Assembly (NCBI GenBank): GCA_028293825.1
Contig: JAQGNY010000014.1
Coordinates: 35,107-99,106 of the forward strand
Reading direction: 5' to 3'
Source of the DNA: Verrucomicrobiaceae bacterium
Lineage (GTDB): Bacteria > Pseudomonadota > Gammaproteobacteria > Pseudomonadales > CAMLJR01
DNA length: 64,000 bases
Under the pieces are notes generated by a model that saw nothing but the letters and a program-made list of their open reading frames with translations, was not told where the DNA came from and made no database searches. The translations under genes and the position numbers were made by a program. This document shows positions 42,991 to 51,068 of this stretch, piece after piece. The number at the start of each line of letters is the position of its first letter. Positions within the stretch are counted from its first letter, which is position 1.

Positions 42991-43473
42991 ATGCCTCCTT
43001 CCAACGAAGTCCCGACGTCTTACTGCCTCAGTTGGGACGAATTTCATCGCGATACGCGCGCATTGGCCGCGCAATTGATAGCCAGCGGCGGTCGCTGGCA
43101 GGGGTTGATCGCCATCGCTCGCGGCGGCTTGATCCCAGCCGGAATTCTGGCGCGCGAACTTAATTTGCGACTGGTCGATACGCTCTGCATTGCCAGTTAT
43201 GCGCACGATAAACAGGGCATTCCGCAAACGCTGAAAATTATCGACGGCGATGGCGCGGGATTTTTGTTGGTGGACGATCTGGTCGATTCCGGTGTTACCG
43301 CGCATATCGCGCGTCAATTATTGCCGCGCGCAACCTTCGCCACCGTTTATGCAAAACCACAGGGAAAGAGCGCTGCGGATTATTGGCAACGCGAATTTAC
43401 GCAAGACACGTGGATTCATTTTCCATGGGATATCGCCTATCGCTACGCTGAACCGATGATAAAAGCCGATTAA
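42991..43473 (+). CDS. gpt: Xanthine-guanine phosphoribosyltransferase
   Basis: A 160-residue purine-salvage enzyme that transfers the ribose phosphate of PRPP to guanine or xanthine. The PRPP motif is FLLVDDLVDSGVT, preceded by IAIARGGLIPAGILARELNLRLVDTLCIASY. The C-terminal DTWIHFPWDIAY matches E. coli Gpt (DTWIEQPWDMG). GAGAG lies about 10 bp upstream of the ATG. It is a housekeeping gene between the flagellar locus and tRNA-Arg. Confidence 0.92.
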   Translation: MPPSNEVPTSYCLSWDEFHRDTRALAAQLIASGGRWQGLIAIARGGLIPAGILARELNLRLVDTLCIASYAHDKQGIPQTLKIIDGDGAGFLLVDDLVDSGVTAHIARQLLPRATFATVYAKPQGKSAADYWQREFTQDTWIHFPWDIAYRYAEPMIKAD

Positions 43474-43487
43474 ATCCAATCCAGCGA

Positions 43488-43516
43488 TTGGAGCGAACCG
43501 ACGCTGCCGCTACAAT
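43488..43516 (+). promoter_or_regulatory. sigma-70 promoter of tRNA-Arg
   Basis: TTGGAG (43488-43493), 17-bp spacer, TACAAT (43511-43516), then a GC-rich discriminator (GGCGCGCC). It is 31 bp before the tRNA. Confidence 0.75.
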
Positions 43517-43547
43517 GGCGCGCCGCGAACCTTTCGCGGCATGTTAT

Positions 43548-43620
43548 GCGCTCGTAGCTCAGTGGATAGAGCGACCGCCTCCTAAGCGGTAGGTCGCCGG
43601 TTCAACTCCGGCCGGGCGCA
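43548..43620 (+). tRNA. tRNA-Arg (anticodon CCT)
   Basis: A 73-nt cloverleaf. The acceptor GCGCTCG pairs with CGGGCGC, the anticodon loop CTCCTAA gives CCT, and the T-arm is GCCGGTTCAACTCCGGC. The 3' CCA is not encoded (CAT follows), unlike tRNA-Asn and tRNA-Ser in this window, so CCA must be added by tRNA nucleotidyltransferase. It decodes the rare AGG codon. Confidence 0.95.
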
Positions 43621-43768
43621 CATCTTTGCAAACCTATCCCGCCGTTACTGCTTTTATTCAATAACGACCCGCGTTCGTTATGCCTACAAAGTCCTGAATT
43701 ATTCCGCGCGCAATTTGCCCAACCTACTGAGCAAGAATTTGCACGCCATTTCGGAGGAGGATTTGTTT

Positions 43769-44110
43769 ATGGCTATCGCGATTTCCAGTGCCACCACTTA
43801 TACCCCACCTACTTTTTTGCCAGCTAATTTCGCAACGCTATTCACGAACAACGCGCTTGCCGATACAGCGACAACAAATAGCGAAGCGACGTTACTGCAA
43901 GCAGAGTTAGCGACCTATACGCAACAACTGGCTGCGGTGGAAACGGGTGATACGACCGCTCCAGGCGCACTGAGCGCAGCGCAAATTCAGCAACAGATTG
44001 CTTCGATTCAGCAACAGCTCGACGCCCTAAATAGCACATCGACATACACCGATACTGCGCAAACGACGTCCGCGCTAACCGGCGCCAATATCATTGACAC
44101 TTTTGTTTAA
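43769..44110 (+). CDS. Small Ala/Thr/Gln-rich protein of unknown function
   Basis: A 113-residue protein that I do not recognise. The N-terminal half is Thr/Ala/Ser-rich. Residues about 48-95 contain Gln/Leu-rich heptads (TLLQAELATYTQQLAAVE and AQIQQQIASIQQQLDAL) that should form a coiled coil. There is no signal peptide or membrane helix. A strong GGAGGAGG lies 8 bp before the ATG, which supports translation; an upstream in-frame ATG is less likely. It stands alone, 148 bp after tRNA-Arg. The composition resembles flagellar or secreted helical proteins, which is only suggestive. Confidence 0.65.
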   Translation: MAIAISSATTYTPPTFLPANFATLFTNNALADTATTNSEATLLQAELATYTQQLAAVETGDTTAPGALSAAQIQQQIASIQQQLDALNSTSTYTDTAQTTSALTGANIIDTFV

Positions 44111-44304
44111 GAAAATGCGGCTTAAGAAATAAGTGTGAAGAATACTTCGCAACAAAATACAAAGCGCGTTCGATAACAAACAACACTAAATAATTTAGCA
44201 ACGAGATAATTAATCGCGAGATTTATAGCAGCAGTTTTTTCGAGGGAAAAATCGGAGAGATTTGTCTATTAAAAATTAGAGTTTGGTTGAGTTAAAAATG
44301 TTTG

Positions 44305-44340
44305 CAATGTGCTCGGCATAATTTCATCCCGAGCACATTG
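44305..44340 (-). terminator. Terminator of the thiolase gene
   Basis: CAATGTGCTCGG / CCGAGCACATTG 12-bp stem with a 12-nt loop. On the minus strand it starts 7 bp after the thiolase stop and is followed by CAAACATTTTT. The preceding stretch 44111-44304 holds no gene. Confidence 0.85.
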
Positions 44341-44347
44341 TGAGTTC

Positions 44348-45583
44348 TTACATACGTTCGATAATAATCGCCGGCGCCATACCGCCAGCGGCGCACATGG
44401 TAACCAGACCACGTTTCAGATCGCGCCGTTCCAACTCATCCAGAATCGTTCCGATAAGAATTGAACCGGTTGCGCCGATCGGATGACCCAATGCCATCGC
44501 ACCGCCATTGACGTTGACTTTATCGCGGTCAAGATTCAAATCGCGGATGAATTTTTCTGCGACAACTGCGAACGCTTCATTGATTTCGAACAGGTCGATA
44601 TCGTCGATCGTCAAACCCGCTTTCGCCAATACTTTGCGCGCAGCCGGCACCGGTGCATTCAACATCAATGTCGGGCAGTCGCCGACGTTCGCCATTGCAA
44701 CGATACGTGCGCGCGGTTTCCAGCCTTGTTTTTTCGCGTATTCCGGCGAACACATCAATAGCGCCGCGGCGCCATCCACAACACCCGACGAATTGCCGGC
44801 ATGGTGAACGTGCGTGAGTTTTAAATCGGGATATTTTTGATTCAGTAATTTGCGATTGGTCGTGCCCTGCTCATCGAGCGGCGCATCGGCAAAATCCACG
44901 AACGCAGGCTTCAATTGCGACAGCGTTTCCAGCGTGGTGCTCGGGCGCGGAAACTCTTCCTTATCCAACGCCAACGTGCCATCGAAGTGATAAACCGGCA
45001 CGACGCTTTTACTGAAATAACCATTGGCCATTGCCGTGGCCGCGCGCTGTTGACTGACCACAGCCAACTCATCCAACGCGGGACGTTCGATACCTTCGAG
45101 CGATGCGATCGCATCGGCGCAAATACCTTGGTGCGGTTGTGGATGCAAAGCGCGCAATTGCAGGTTGCCGTTATCCATAAAGGTAGCCTGGCCGTTGCCT
45201 TCGATGCCGTAATTGGACATCTGCTCGGTGCCACCAGCGATAACGAGATCTTCCATACCCGATGCGATGGCGCCAGTCGCAAGACTTACCGCAGTGATAC
45301 CGGAGCCGCAGAAACGGTCGATGGTGACCGCGCTCGCACGTTGGTCGTAACCGGCGCCCAACGCTGCCATGCGGCCGAGGCACGCGCTTTGCTGTCCGCG
45401 CTGCGAGCTGGTGCCCCAAATGATGTCGTCGATTTCTTCGGTCTTGATACCGTTGCGCTCAGCCAGCGCCTTCAGCACGGCGGAGCCCAGTTGCTGCGGA
45501 TGAAAACCCGACAGCGAACCCTTGCCGCGTTTGCCGATACCGCGAGGGGTGCGACAGGTGTCGATGATCCACACTTCATTCAT
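44348..45583 (-). CDS. Acetyl-CoA acetyltransferase family thiolase
   Basis: A 411-residue thiolase. The nucleophilic Cys is at residue 92 (IDRFCGSGITAVSLA). The C-terminal catalytic motifs are NVNGGAMALGHPIGATG (His) and TMCAAGGMAPAIIIERM (second Cys). It cleaves 3-ketoacyl-CoA or condenses acetyl-CoA units. The insert between residues 120 and 250 resembles degradative thiolases used for fatty-acid or steroid-like side chains, but the exact substrate is not visible. It is transcribed in the same direction as the TetR gene 183 bp upstream. This is the left end of a catabolic block. Confidence 0.9.
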   Translation of the reverse strand: MNEVWIIDTCRTPRGIGKRGKGSLSGFHPQQLGSAVLKALAERNGIKTEEIDDIIWGTSSQRGQQSACLGRMAALGAGYDQRASAVTIDRFCGSGITAVSLATGAIASGMEDLVIAGGTEQMSNYGIEGNGQATFMDNGNLQLRALHPQPHQGICADAIASLEGIERPALDELAVVSQQRAATAMANGYFSKSVVPVYHFDGTLALDKEEFPRPSTTLETLSQLKPAFVDFADAPLDEQGTTNRKLLNQKYPDLKLTHVHHAGNSSGVVDGAAALLMCSPEYAKKQGWKPRARIVAMANVGDCPTLMLNAPVPAARKVLAKAGLTIDDIDLFEINEAFAVVAEKFIRDLNLDRDKVNVNGGAMALGHPIGATGSILIGTILDELERRDLKRGLVTMCAAGGMAPAIIIERM

Positions 45584-45766
45584 TGCAATAACCTCTTAAG
45601 GGGATGAATTGAGCGCCATGCTTTGCAAGCGATGCAACTGCATTCTTTCTTAGTGGCGTCGTCACTGGCGAGATTCAAGCGGCGGGTGTCTATTCTAACG
45701 TTTGAGAAGCGCATCCGCACAGAGAGTGGACTTACCGCGACTGGCAGAACACGACGCGCAGACTTA

Positions 45767-46483
45767 CTACTTTTCGACAAATACCGAGCCGAGCAGCAGA
45801 TTGGCGAATAATTCGGTTTCATCACCGACTTTTTTATCAGTGGTTTTAGTGGCGCGCATCAGGCGTTGGGTGAGCGGACTTAACGCATAAAAACCGCCGA
45901 TGCCGTGCACCAGCAATATCTGAAACGCAGCGCTGTCGATGACCCGCGTGTTGTGTTGTAGCGCAATGCGTTTTAGCAACTGATCGAGCAGGCGGTGGTA
46001 CGGCATGATGTAGTTGTCGTGCAGATAATCGAGCCGCCAGGACTCGCGACTACCCTCGGTAGTCACCAGCCGCACGATATGCGTGTTCACCGACATCCAC
46101 TCGGTGAAATTCATCACCAGCGCGCGCAGCCGATCGGCCTCGTCGGCGAATTCTTCGGCGTAAATGCCGGTATAGATCAGCGTGGTTTCAGTCAGGCAAT
46201 GATCCACTGCCTTGCGCCATAAATTCTCTTTCGAGCCGAAGCGGGAATGAATCAGATTGTGGCTGACCCCGAGCCGACGCGTCAGATCGCGAATCGAAGC
46301 ACCCTCATACCCGAGTTCGGCAAAGGTCTTGAATGCCATTAACAACAAGTCGGCATCCAACGCCGCGGGCACGGCACTGGCCGAAGGCCGGCCGCGCCGA
46401 CGCTTCAGCTCAGGCTCAACGTCCGTTGGAGCCAGCCCTCCGCTGGTTACCGCTTTAGTAGTTGCCGCCGTTATCACTGGCAT
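45767..46483 (-). CDS. TetR/AcrR-family transcription regulator
   Basis: A 238-residue regulator. After a 35-residue basic, disordered leader (KRRRGRPSASAV), the DNA-binding domain is residues about 45-95 with FAELGYEGASIRDLTRRLGVSHNLIHSRFGSKENLW. The ligand domain fills the rest. It is divergent from the LLM oxidoreductase gene with a 368-bp control region and probably represses that gene and/or the thiolase. The recognition helix has SHNLIHSRF, less common than the usual TxxLYxYF. Confidence 0.88.
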   Translation of the reverse strand: MPVITAATTKAVTSGGLAPTDVEPELKRRRGRPSASAVPAALDADLLLMAFKTFAELGYEGASIRDLTRRLGVSHNLIHSRFGSKENLWRKAVDHCLTETTLIYTGIYAEEFADEADRLRALVMNFTEWMSVNTHIVRLVTTEGSRESWRLDYLHDNYIMPYHRLLDQLLKRIALQHNTRVIDSAAFQILLVHGIGGFYALSPLTQRLMRATKTTDKKVGDETELFANLLLGSVFVEK

Positions 46484-46851
46484 TGTCGAGAAACCCTGTG
46501 CGTAATCGCCGCACCTTACACTCTCGCCCCGACTAAAATCTATTTAATTTGACGACCGTCTATTTTTCAAGGATTCTAGCGCACCGCCCTTCCAACCAAG
46601 GGTTGCGCAGGAAAAATCGCGCCGGTTCAGGTCTTTGCCTCGGCAATAGATTTGACGATCAATGAAATTAAAGCAGTGGCTTACTCGCGCGCATCGACGT
46701 ATTTTGTGCGCAGATCGACGCTGACGCCGATCATCGAAACGAACCTATAAAAACGAAACAGCCCGCCCGAATAATCTCCAGGGCATGGCGATAATTACCG
46801 CGCCCTGTCGCTGAACAATTAATTAGAACATCACTAGGAGTCGTCTCAACC
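46484..46851. promoter_or_regulatory. Divergent control region, TetR gene / LLM gene
   Basis: A 368-bp region without a gene. ATTTGACGAYC occurs twice (near 46544 and 46645), and TCTATTT flanks the first copy on both sides. These are candidate operator elements for the TetR protein encoded at the left. No confident promoter was assigned. Confidence 0.4.
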
Positions 46852-47940
46852 ATGAATAACACTACCGATATCGGCGCACGCGAACTGGCCGATCGTTTCG
46901 GCACTTACATTCTTCCCGGCCGCGTTTCCGATCCGCTGCGCGGGATTGAGGAAGCCAAAGAAGCCGAGCGCATCGGTCTCGGCGCCATCTGGATTTCCGA
47001 GCGCTACGCCGTGAAAGAGCCGGCTGTATTGAGCGGCGCCGTCAGTCAGGCGACTTCCAAAGTCAAAATCGGCGGCACCATGTACGTCACCATGCGCCAT
47101 CCGATTGTCAGCGCCAGCGTCGCCAATTTGATGCAGGCACTGTCCGGCGAACGCTTTCGCCTGCTGCTGGCTCGTGCGGTTCCCGCCTATCTCGCCTCGC
47201 TCGGCTCGCCAGCGATTACGTTTCCGCGTCTGGCCGATTTCATCTCGCTGATGCGTCGCCTGTGGGCCGGTGAAACCATCAATTACGACGGCATTCTCGG
47301 CAAGTTTCCGCATCTGGTGCTGACCGACCGTTACGAAGGCAACCCGCCGCCGATCATCTTCACGGCGATCGGCCCGAAAGCATTGGCGTTTGCCGGCGAG
47401 CATTGCGATGGCGTGCTGCTGCATCCGTTTATCACCGCTGAAGGCGTGCGCAACTCCGCCAAGATCGTACATGACGCCGCCGAGAAAGCCGGCCGCGACC
47501 CGAGCAAAGTGCGCATCATCCACAACATCATCGTCGCGCCCGATTTGCCGAAAGCAGAAGAAGAAGCTGTAGTCGGTGGTCGTGCCGTCACCTATTTCCA
47601 ACTGCCGACCTTCGGCGAAATGATCGCGGAAATTAACGGCTGGGATACCTCCGCGCTCGATCGTCTGCGCGCGCACCCGACGCTGGCCAATCTCGGCGCC
47701 GGCAAGACCGCTGACCAAGCCTTTACCCGCGATCAATTGGTCGAAGCCAGCCGCTCGCTGCCGGAAGACTGGCTGCGCGATGGCGCTGCGGTCGGCACCG
47801 CCGCGCAGTGTGCCGACCAGCTGTGTGCGTTCCTGGATGCCGGTGCGGACGAAATTCTGCTGCACGGCAGCGCGCCAGCGCAGATGGGCCCGCTGACCAA
47901 TGAATTGCGGCGCGCGCTCGCTGCTCGCGTTTCCAAATAA
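46852..47940 (+). CDS. LLM-class flavin/F420-type oxidoreductase
   Basis: A 362-residue luciferase-like TIM-barrel oxidoreductase. Features are FGTYILPGRVSDPLRGIEEAKEAERIGLGAIWISERY, GTMYVTMRHPIVSASVANLMQALSGERFRLLLA, PPIIFTAIGPKALAFAGEHCDGVLLHPF and ADEILLHGSAP. It belongs to the group often annotated as TIGR03857 F420-like enzymes. In a gammaproteobacterium FMN is the likelier cofactor. AGGAG lies about 12 bp before the ATG. It is the first gene of a co-directional run with the phosphotransferase, SDR and phosphatase genes. Confidence 0.85.
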   Translation: MNNTTDIGARELADRFGTYILPGRVSDPLRGIEEAKEAERIGLGAIWISERYAVKEPAVLSGAVSQATSKVKIGGTMYVTMRHPIVSASVANLMQALSGERFRLLLARAVPAYLASLGSPAITFPRLADFISLMRRLWAGETINYDGILGKFPHLVLTDRYEGNPPPIIFTAIGPKALAFAGEHCDGVLLHPFITAEGVRNSAKIVHDAAEKAGRDPSKVRIIHNIIVAPDLPKAEEEAVVGGRAVTYFQLPTFGEMIAEINGWDTSALDRLRAHPTLANLGAGKTADQAFTRDQLVEASRSLPEDWLRDGAAVGTAAQCADQLCAFLDAGADEILLHGSAPAQMGPLTNELRRALAARVSK

Positions 47941-48022
47941 TTAATCCGACTTCTCATTCGACCGACCTCGTCTGGCGCCTGTTTAGCGGTGACAGACGAG
48001 GCAACTTGCCCGGAGAACAATA

Positions 48023-49162
48023 ATGCAGGTGCTCGATCCCGTAACTACCCGCCAGCGCCTTGAAGGCTGGCTGACCCAACACATTCCCGAAGCCACCGAC
48101 ATGAAAGTATCGCCGGTGGATGTCGATACCGGCGGCGGCTTTTCGGCCGAGATTTTCTTCGTTCGCGCCGACTACAACACCCCCGCAGGCCCGCAATCGA
48201 AAGAGCTGGTAGTGCGTCGGCAGGCGTCTACTTACGAGCTGATCAAGGGCGGCGATCTGCGCCTGCAAGCCGACATGATGGGCGCGATGAACAAGCACAG
48301 CGATGTGGCCGTACCGGAATTCATCGGCATGGAAAGCGGTAGCGAGCTGCTCGGCGCGCCATTTCTGGTCATGGTCCGTATCGATGGCGAGATCGCCAAG
48401 CAGAACCCGAATTACAATCTGGAAGGCTGGCTGGTCGACTTCACGCCCGAGCAACGGCTGCAGACGTGGACCAATGCCATCGAAGCGTTTGCCTCGGTGC
48501 ATACACTCGACTGGCAGGATGGTTTTACCTTCCTCAACAATCCCGCGCGCGGCGAGCCCGGCCTGGATCAGTATCTAAATTGGCTGGAAGAGTGGTATCG
48601 CTGGGCGGCGCAAGGTCGCGAGCAACCGATTGCCGACGCTGCGCTCGACTACGTGCTGCGCAATCGCCCGAAGAAAGCCGTCACCAATGTGCTGTGGGGC
48701 GACCCGCACTCCTCGAATGTGATGTTCAAAAAAGACGGTTCTATCGCCGCCTTGATCGACTGGGAATTGGCGGCACTCGGCCCCGGCGAAATCGATTTGG
48801 CGTGGTGGCTGTATTTCGACGAATTGTTCAGCACGCAATTTCGCATCCCGCGCCTGCCCGGTCTGCCGGATCGCAAAACCAGCATCGCGATCTACGAAAA
48901 AGCAGTCGGTCGTCCGGTCGAAGACATGGAGTACTACGACATGATCGCCGGCTTGCGCATGTCGATTATCGCGCTGCGTTCGGTCGATCGTCAGATCGGT
49001 TTGGGCAAAATCAAACCGACCAATAAATCGGTTATTCATAACTTCCAAACACAGCATTTGGCGCGCCTGCTCGGTATGGAAGTGCCGGAATTGGGACCCG
49101 ATTTCTACGAGTTCATGAGCTTTGTCATTCCGGTCAAGGAAGAGGAAAAAGCCGAAAAATAA
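48023..49162 (+). CDS. Phosphotransferase (APH)-family protein
   Basis: A 379-residue kinase-fold protein like those linked to acyl-CoA dehydrogenases. Features are the nucleotide-binding N-lobe (GGGFSAEIFFVRADY, LVVRRQASTYELIKGGDL), the catalytic loop LWGDPHSSNVMF (Asp and Asn; the usual HGD is WGD) and the DFG-like metal motif IDWELAALGPGEIDLAWW. It probably phosphorylates a small molecule rather than an aminoglycoside. It follows the LLM gene by 82 bp, with GGAGA before the ATG. Confidence 0.85.
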   Translation: MQVLDPVTTRQRLEGWLTQHIPEATDMKVSPVDVDTGGGFSAEIFFVRADYNTPAGPQSKELVVRRQASTYELIKGGDLRLQADMMGAMNKHSDVAVPEFIGMESGSELLGAPFLVMVRIDGEIAKQNPNYNLEGWLVDFTPEQRLQTWTNAIEAFASVHTLDWQDGFTFLNNPARGEPGLDQYLNWLEEWYRWAAQGREQPIADAALDYVLRNRPKKAVTNVLWGDPHSSNVMFKKDGSIAALIDWELAALGPGEIDLAWWLYFDELFSTQFRIPRLPGLPDRKTSIAIYEKAVGRPVEDMEYYDMIAGLRMSIIALRSVDRQIGLGKIKPTNKSVIHNFQTQHLARLLGMEVPELGPDFYEFMSFVIPVKEEEKAEK

Positions 49163-49203
49163 CCCGCGTTCGCGCTCTCGAAAAGAATGAAGAGAACAAT
49201 GCA

Positions 49204-50064
49204 ATGATCGATAACAATAAAAAAGTCGCAGTAATTACCGGCGTTTCCACCGGCATCGGTCACGGCATTACGCGCGTGCTGATCGACGCCGGCTGGATCG
49301 TGTTCGGCAGCGTGCGTAAACCGGCCGATGCCGATCGCTTAAGTACCGAATTTGGCGCTGCGTTTCAGCCGTTATTGTTCGATGTCACCGATGAATCCGG
49401 CGTTGCGGATGCAACGAAAAAGGTTCGCACGGAACTCGGCGGGCGCACGCTCGACGCGCTGATCAACAATGCCGGCGTGGTCTTTGCCGGCCCATTGTTA
49501 TTGCAGCCGGTGGCGGAATTTCGCAGCCAGATCGAGATCAATCTAGTCGGCACGCATATCGTCACACAGGCATTTGCACCGCTGCTCGGCGCCGATCGGA
49601 CGCTGACCGGCACACCGGGCCGCATCGTCAACATCAGCTCAGTGGCCGGCAAGCTCTCAACGCCAATGATGGGCGCTTACTCCGCGTCCAAATACGGCCT
49701 CGAAGGCTACTCGGATGCGCTGCGGCGCGAGCTGGTGATGTACGGTATCAAAGTCGTCATCATCAACCCCGGCTCGATCAAAAGTCCGGTGTTCGATAAG
49801 AACGATCCGGTCGAAAAAGCCTATGCAGGCACTGACTACGCCAACGCGATCAAGGTATTTTTGAAGGTGATGCACGAGGGACTGCGCACTGGCTACACGC
49901 CGGAGCAGCTCGGCAAAGTCGCGCTGACGGCACTCACCGTCGCTAAACCGAAAATACGTTACGCCGTGGTGCCAGGCCGGCTGCAAAACTGGATTTTGCC
50001 GCAGTTGCTGCCCACCCGCACCGTCGACGCCGTAATGGCAAAAGTCTTCGCCACATCAAAATAA
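49204..50064 (+). CDS. Short-chain dehydrogenase/reductase
   Basis: A 286-residue classical SDR. The NAD(P)-binding motif is TGVSTGIG (residues 13-20), then NNAGV near residue 90, catalytic Ser in VNISSVAGKLS and YSASK with Tyr and Lys. The C-terminal extension is longer than in minimal SDRs and ends in a hydrophobic segment (WILPQLLPTRTVDAV). It likely oxidises or reduces a hydroxyl or keto group of a hydrophobic substrate. It starts 41 bp after the phosphotransferase stop, with GAAGAGAA upstream. Confidence 0.9.
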   Translation: MIDNNKKVAVITGVSTGIGHGITRVLIDAGWIVFGSVRKPADADRLSTEFGAAFQPLLFDVTDESGVADATKKVRTELGGRTLDALINNAGVVFAGPLLLQPVAEFRSQIEINLVGTHIVTQAFAPLLGADRTLTGTPGRIVNISSVAGKLSTPMMGAYSASKYGLEGYSDALRRELVMYGIKVVIINPGSIKSPVFDKNDPVEKAYAGTDYANAIKVFLKVMHEGLRTGYTPEQLGKVALTALTVAKPKIRYAVVPGRLQNWILPQLLPTRTVDAVMAKVFATSK

Positions 50065-50105
50065 ATGCCGCTGCCCCTGGCACCGGTCGCTATGAGGTAA
50101 TTTCG

Positions 50106-50906
50106 ATGAGCAGTTCCACTTCCCCCGCAGCACGCGTCGTGCTGCATAGCACCCCCAATTTTCGCGATCTCGGCGGGCGGGTTACTAACGATGGGCGCCA
50201 GTTGCGCCACGGCAAGCTGTTTCGCACCGAAGGCCCGGCTTATCTGGTCGCCGCCGACATCGCCAAATTGCACGCACTGGGCTTGCGCCTGGTTTGCGAT
50301 CTGCGTAGCGACAACGAGCGCGAGCACGATCCCAATGCCTGGTGCGGCGACATCTCGGTGCGGCTGTTGAACCTCGATGTATCGGCCGATCTGCGCGCGC
50401 ACGGCAACGAAGCGTGGGATGCACTGCGCAACGATCCGTCCGAAAACGGCGCGCGCAACGCGATGCTGTTCAATTACCGGTCGATGGCCCGAGCGATGGC
50501 GCCGCATTTGCGCGTGCTGTTCGACCATATGATCCAGCACCAAGAGCTGCCGGTGCTGATTCACTGCACCGCTGGGAAAGATCGCACCGGCTTTGCCATC
50601 GCGGTGATTCTGCATGCGCTCGGCGTGCCGCGCGAAACCATCTACTCCGATTACATGCTGTCGCGCGAACACGCCACTACCGATCGCTTCGCCGGCTCGA
50701 TCATTCAATCGTTTGGTGATGCTTTCGGTTTTGCACCGAACGACGCCACCATTCGTGCGCTAACCAATGTCGAGGAGGCCTACCTCGATACCGGACTCGA
50801 AGAAGCCGCGCTACTTGCTGGATCTTTCGACGCGTACATCCGCGATCGTATCGGTCTGACAGAAGCAGAAACCGAGCAATTGCGCGGTTTGCTGCTCAAC
50901 GATTGA
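50106..50906 (+). CDS. Tyrosine phosphatase-family protein
   Basis: A 266-residue dual-specificity-like phosphatase. The active-site loop is IHCTAGKDRTGFA (C-x5-R). The N-terminus has LHSTPNFRDLGG and CDLRSDNERE, typical of the bacterial Tyr/Ser phosphatase group that includes phosphoinositide-type enzymes. It starts 41 bp after the SDR gene and ends at a strong terminator, so it closes the four-gene unit. The pairing of a kinase-fold protein and a phosphatase in one unit suggests a phosphorylated intermediate; this is inference. Confidence 0.88.
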   Translation: MSSSTSPAARVVLHSTPNFRDLGGRVTNDGRQLRHGKLFRTEGPAYLVAADIAKLHALGLRLVCDLRSDNEREHDPNAWCGDISVRLLNLDVSADLRAHGNEAWDALRNDPSENGARNAMLFNYRSMARAMAPHLRVLFDHMIQHQELPVLIHCTAGKDRTGFAIAVILHALGVPRETIYSDYMLSREHATTDRFAGSIIQSFGDAFGFAPNDATIRALTNVEEAYLDTGLEEAALLAGSFDAYIRDRIGLTEAETEQLRGLLLND

Positions 50907-50922
50907 TTCGCCTTGTCCGACC

Positions 50923-50947
50923 AAGGCCGCTTTGAGCGGCCTTTTTT
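50923..50947 (+). terminator. Rho-independent terminator of the LLM-phosphatase unit
   Basis: AAGGCCGC / GCGGCCTT 8-bp stem with a 5-nt loop and six T in all at the 3' side, 17 bp after the phosphatase stop. Confidence 0.9.
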
Positions 50948-50970
50948 ATTGCTCAAAATTTTGTCATTAC

Positions 50971-51041
50971 GATGAATTTGTCTTGCATAGCGTCCGCGTC
51001 TAAATATAATGCACAGCAATGTCACTTTGAACAAATTCGTC
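50971..51041 (+). promoter_or_regulatory. sigma-70 promoter flanked by an inverted repeat (candidate operator)
   Basis: TTGCAT (50983-50988), 16-bp spacer and TATAAT (51005-51010) form a good promoter 59 bp before the acyl-CoA dehydrogenase-like gene. GATGAATTTGTC (50971-50982) lies directly before the -35 box, and its inverted partner GAACAAATTCGTC (51029-51041, reverse complement GACGAATTTGTTC) lies just after the probable start site. The arms agree at 10 of 12 positions, and each contains a near-palindrome ACRAATTYGT. One of the two TetR proteins may bind here. Confidence 0.6.
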
Positions 51042-51068
51042 ACTTCATAATAATGAGCGAGCCTTCTG

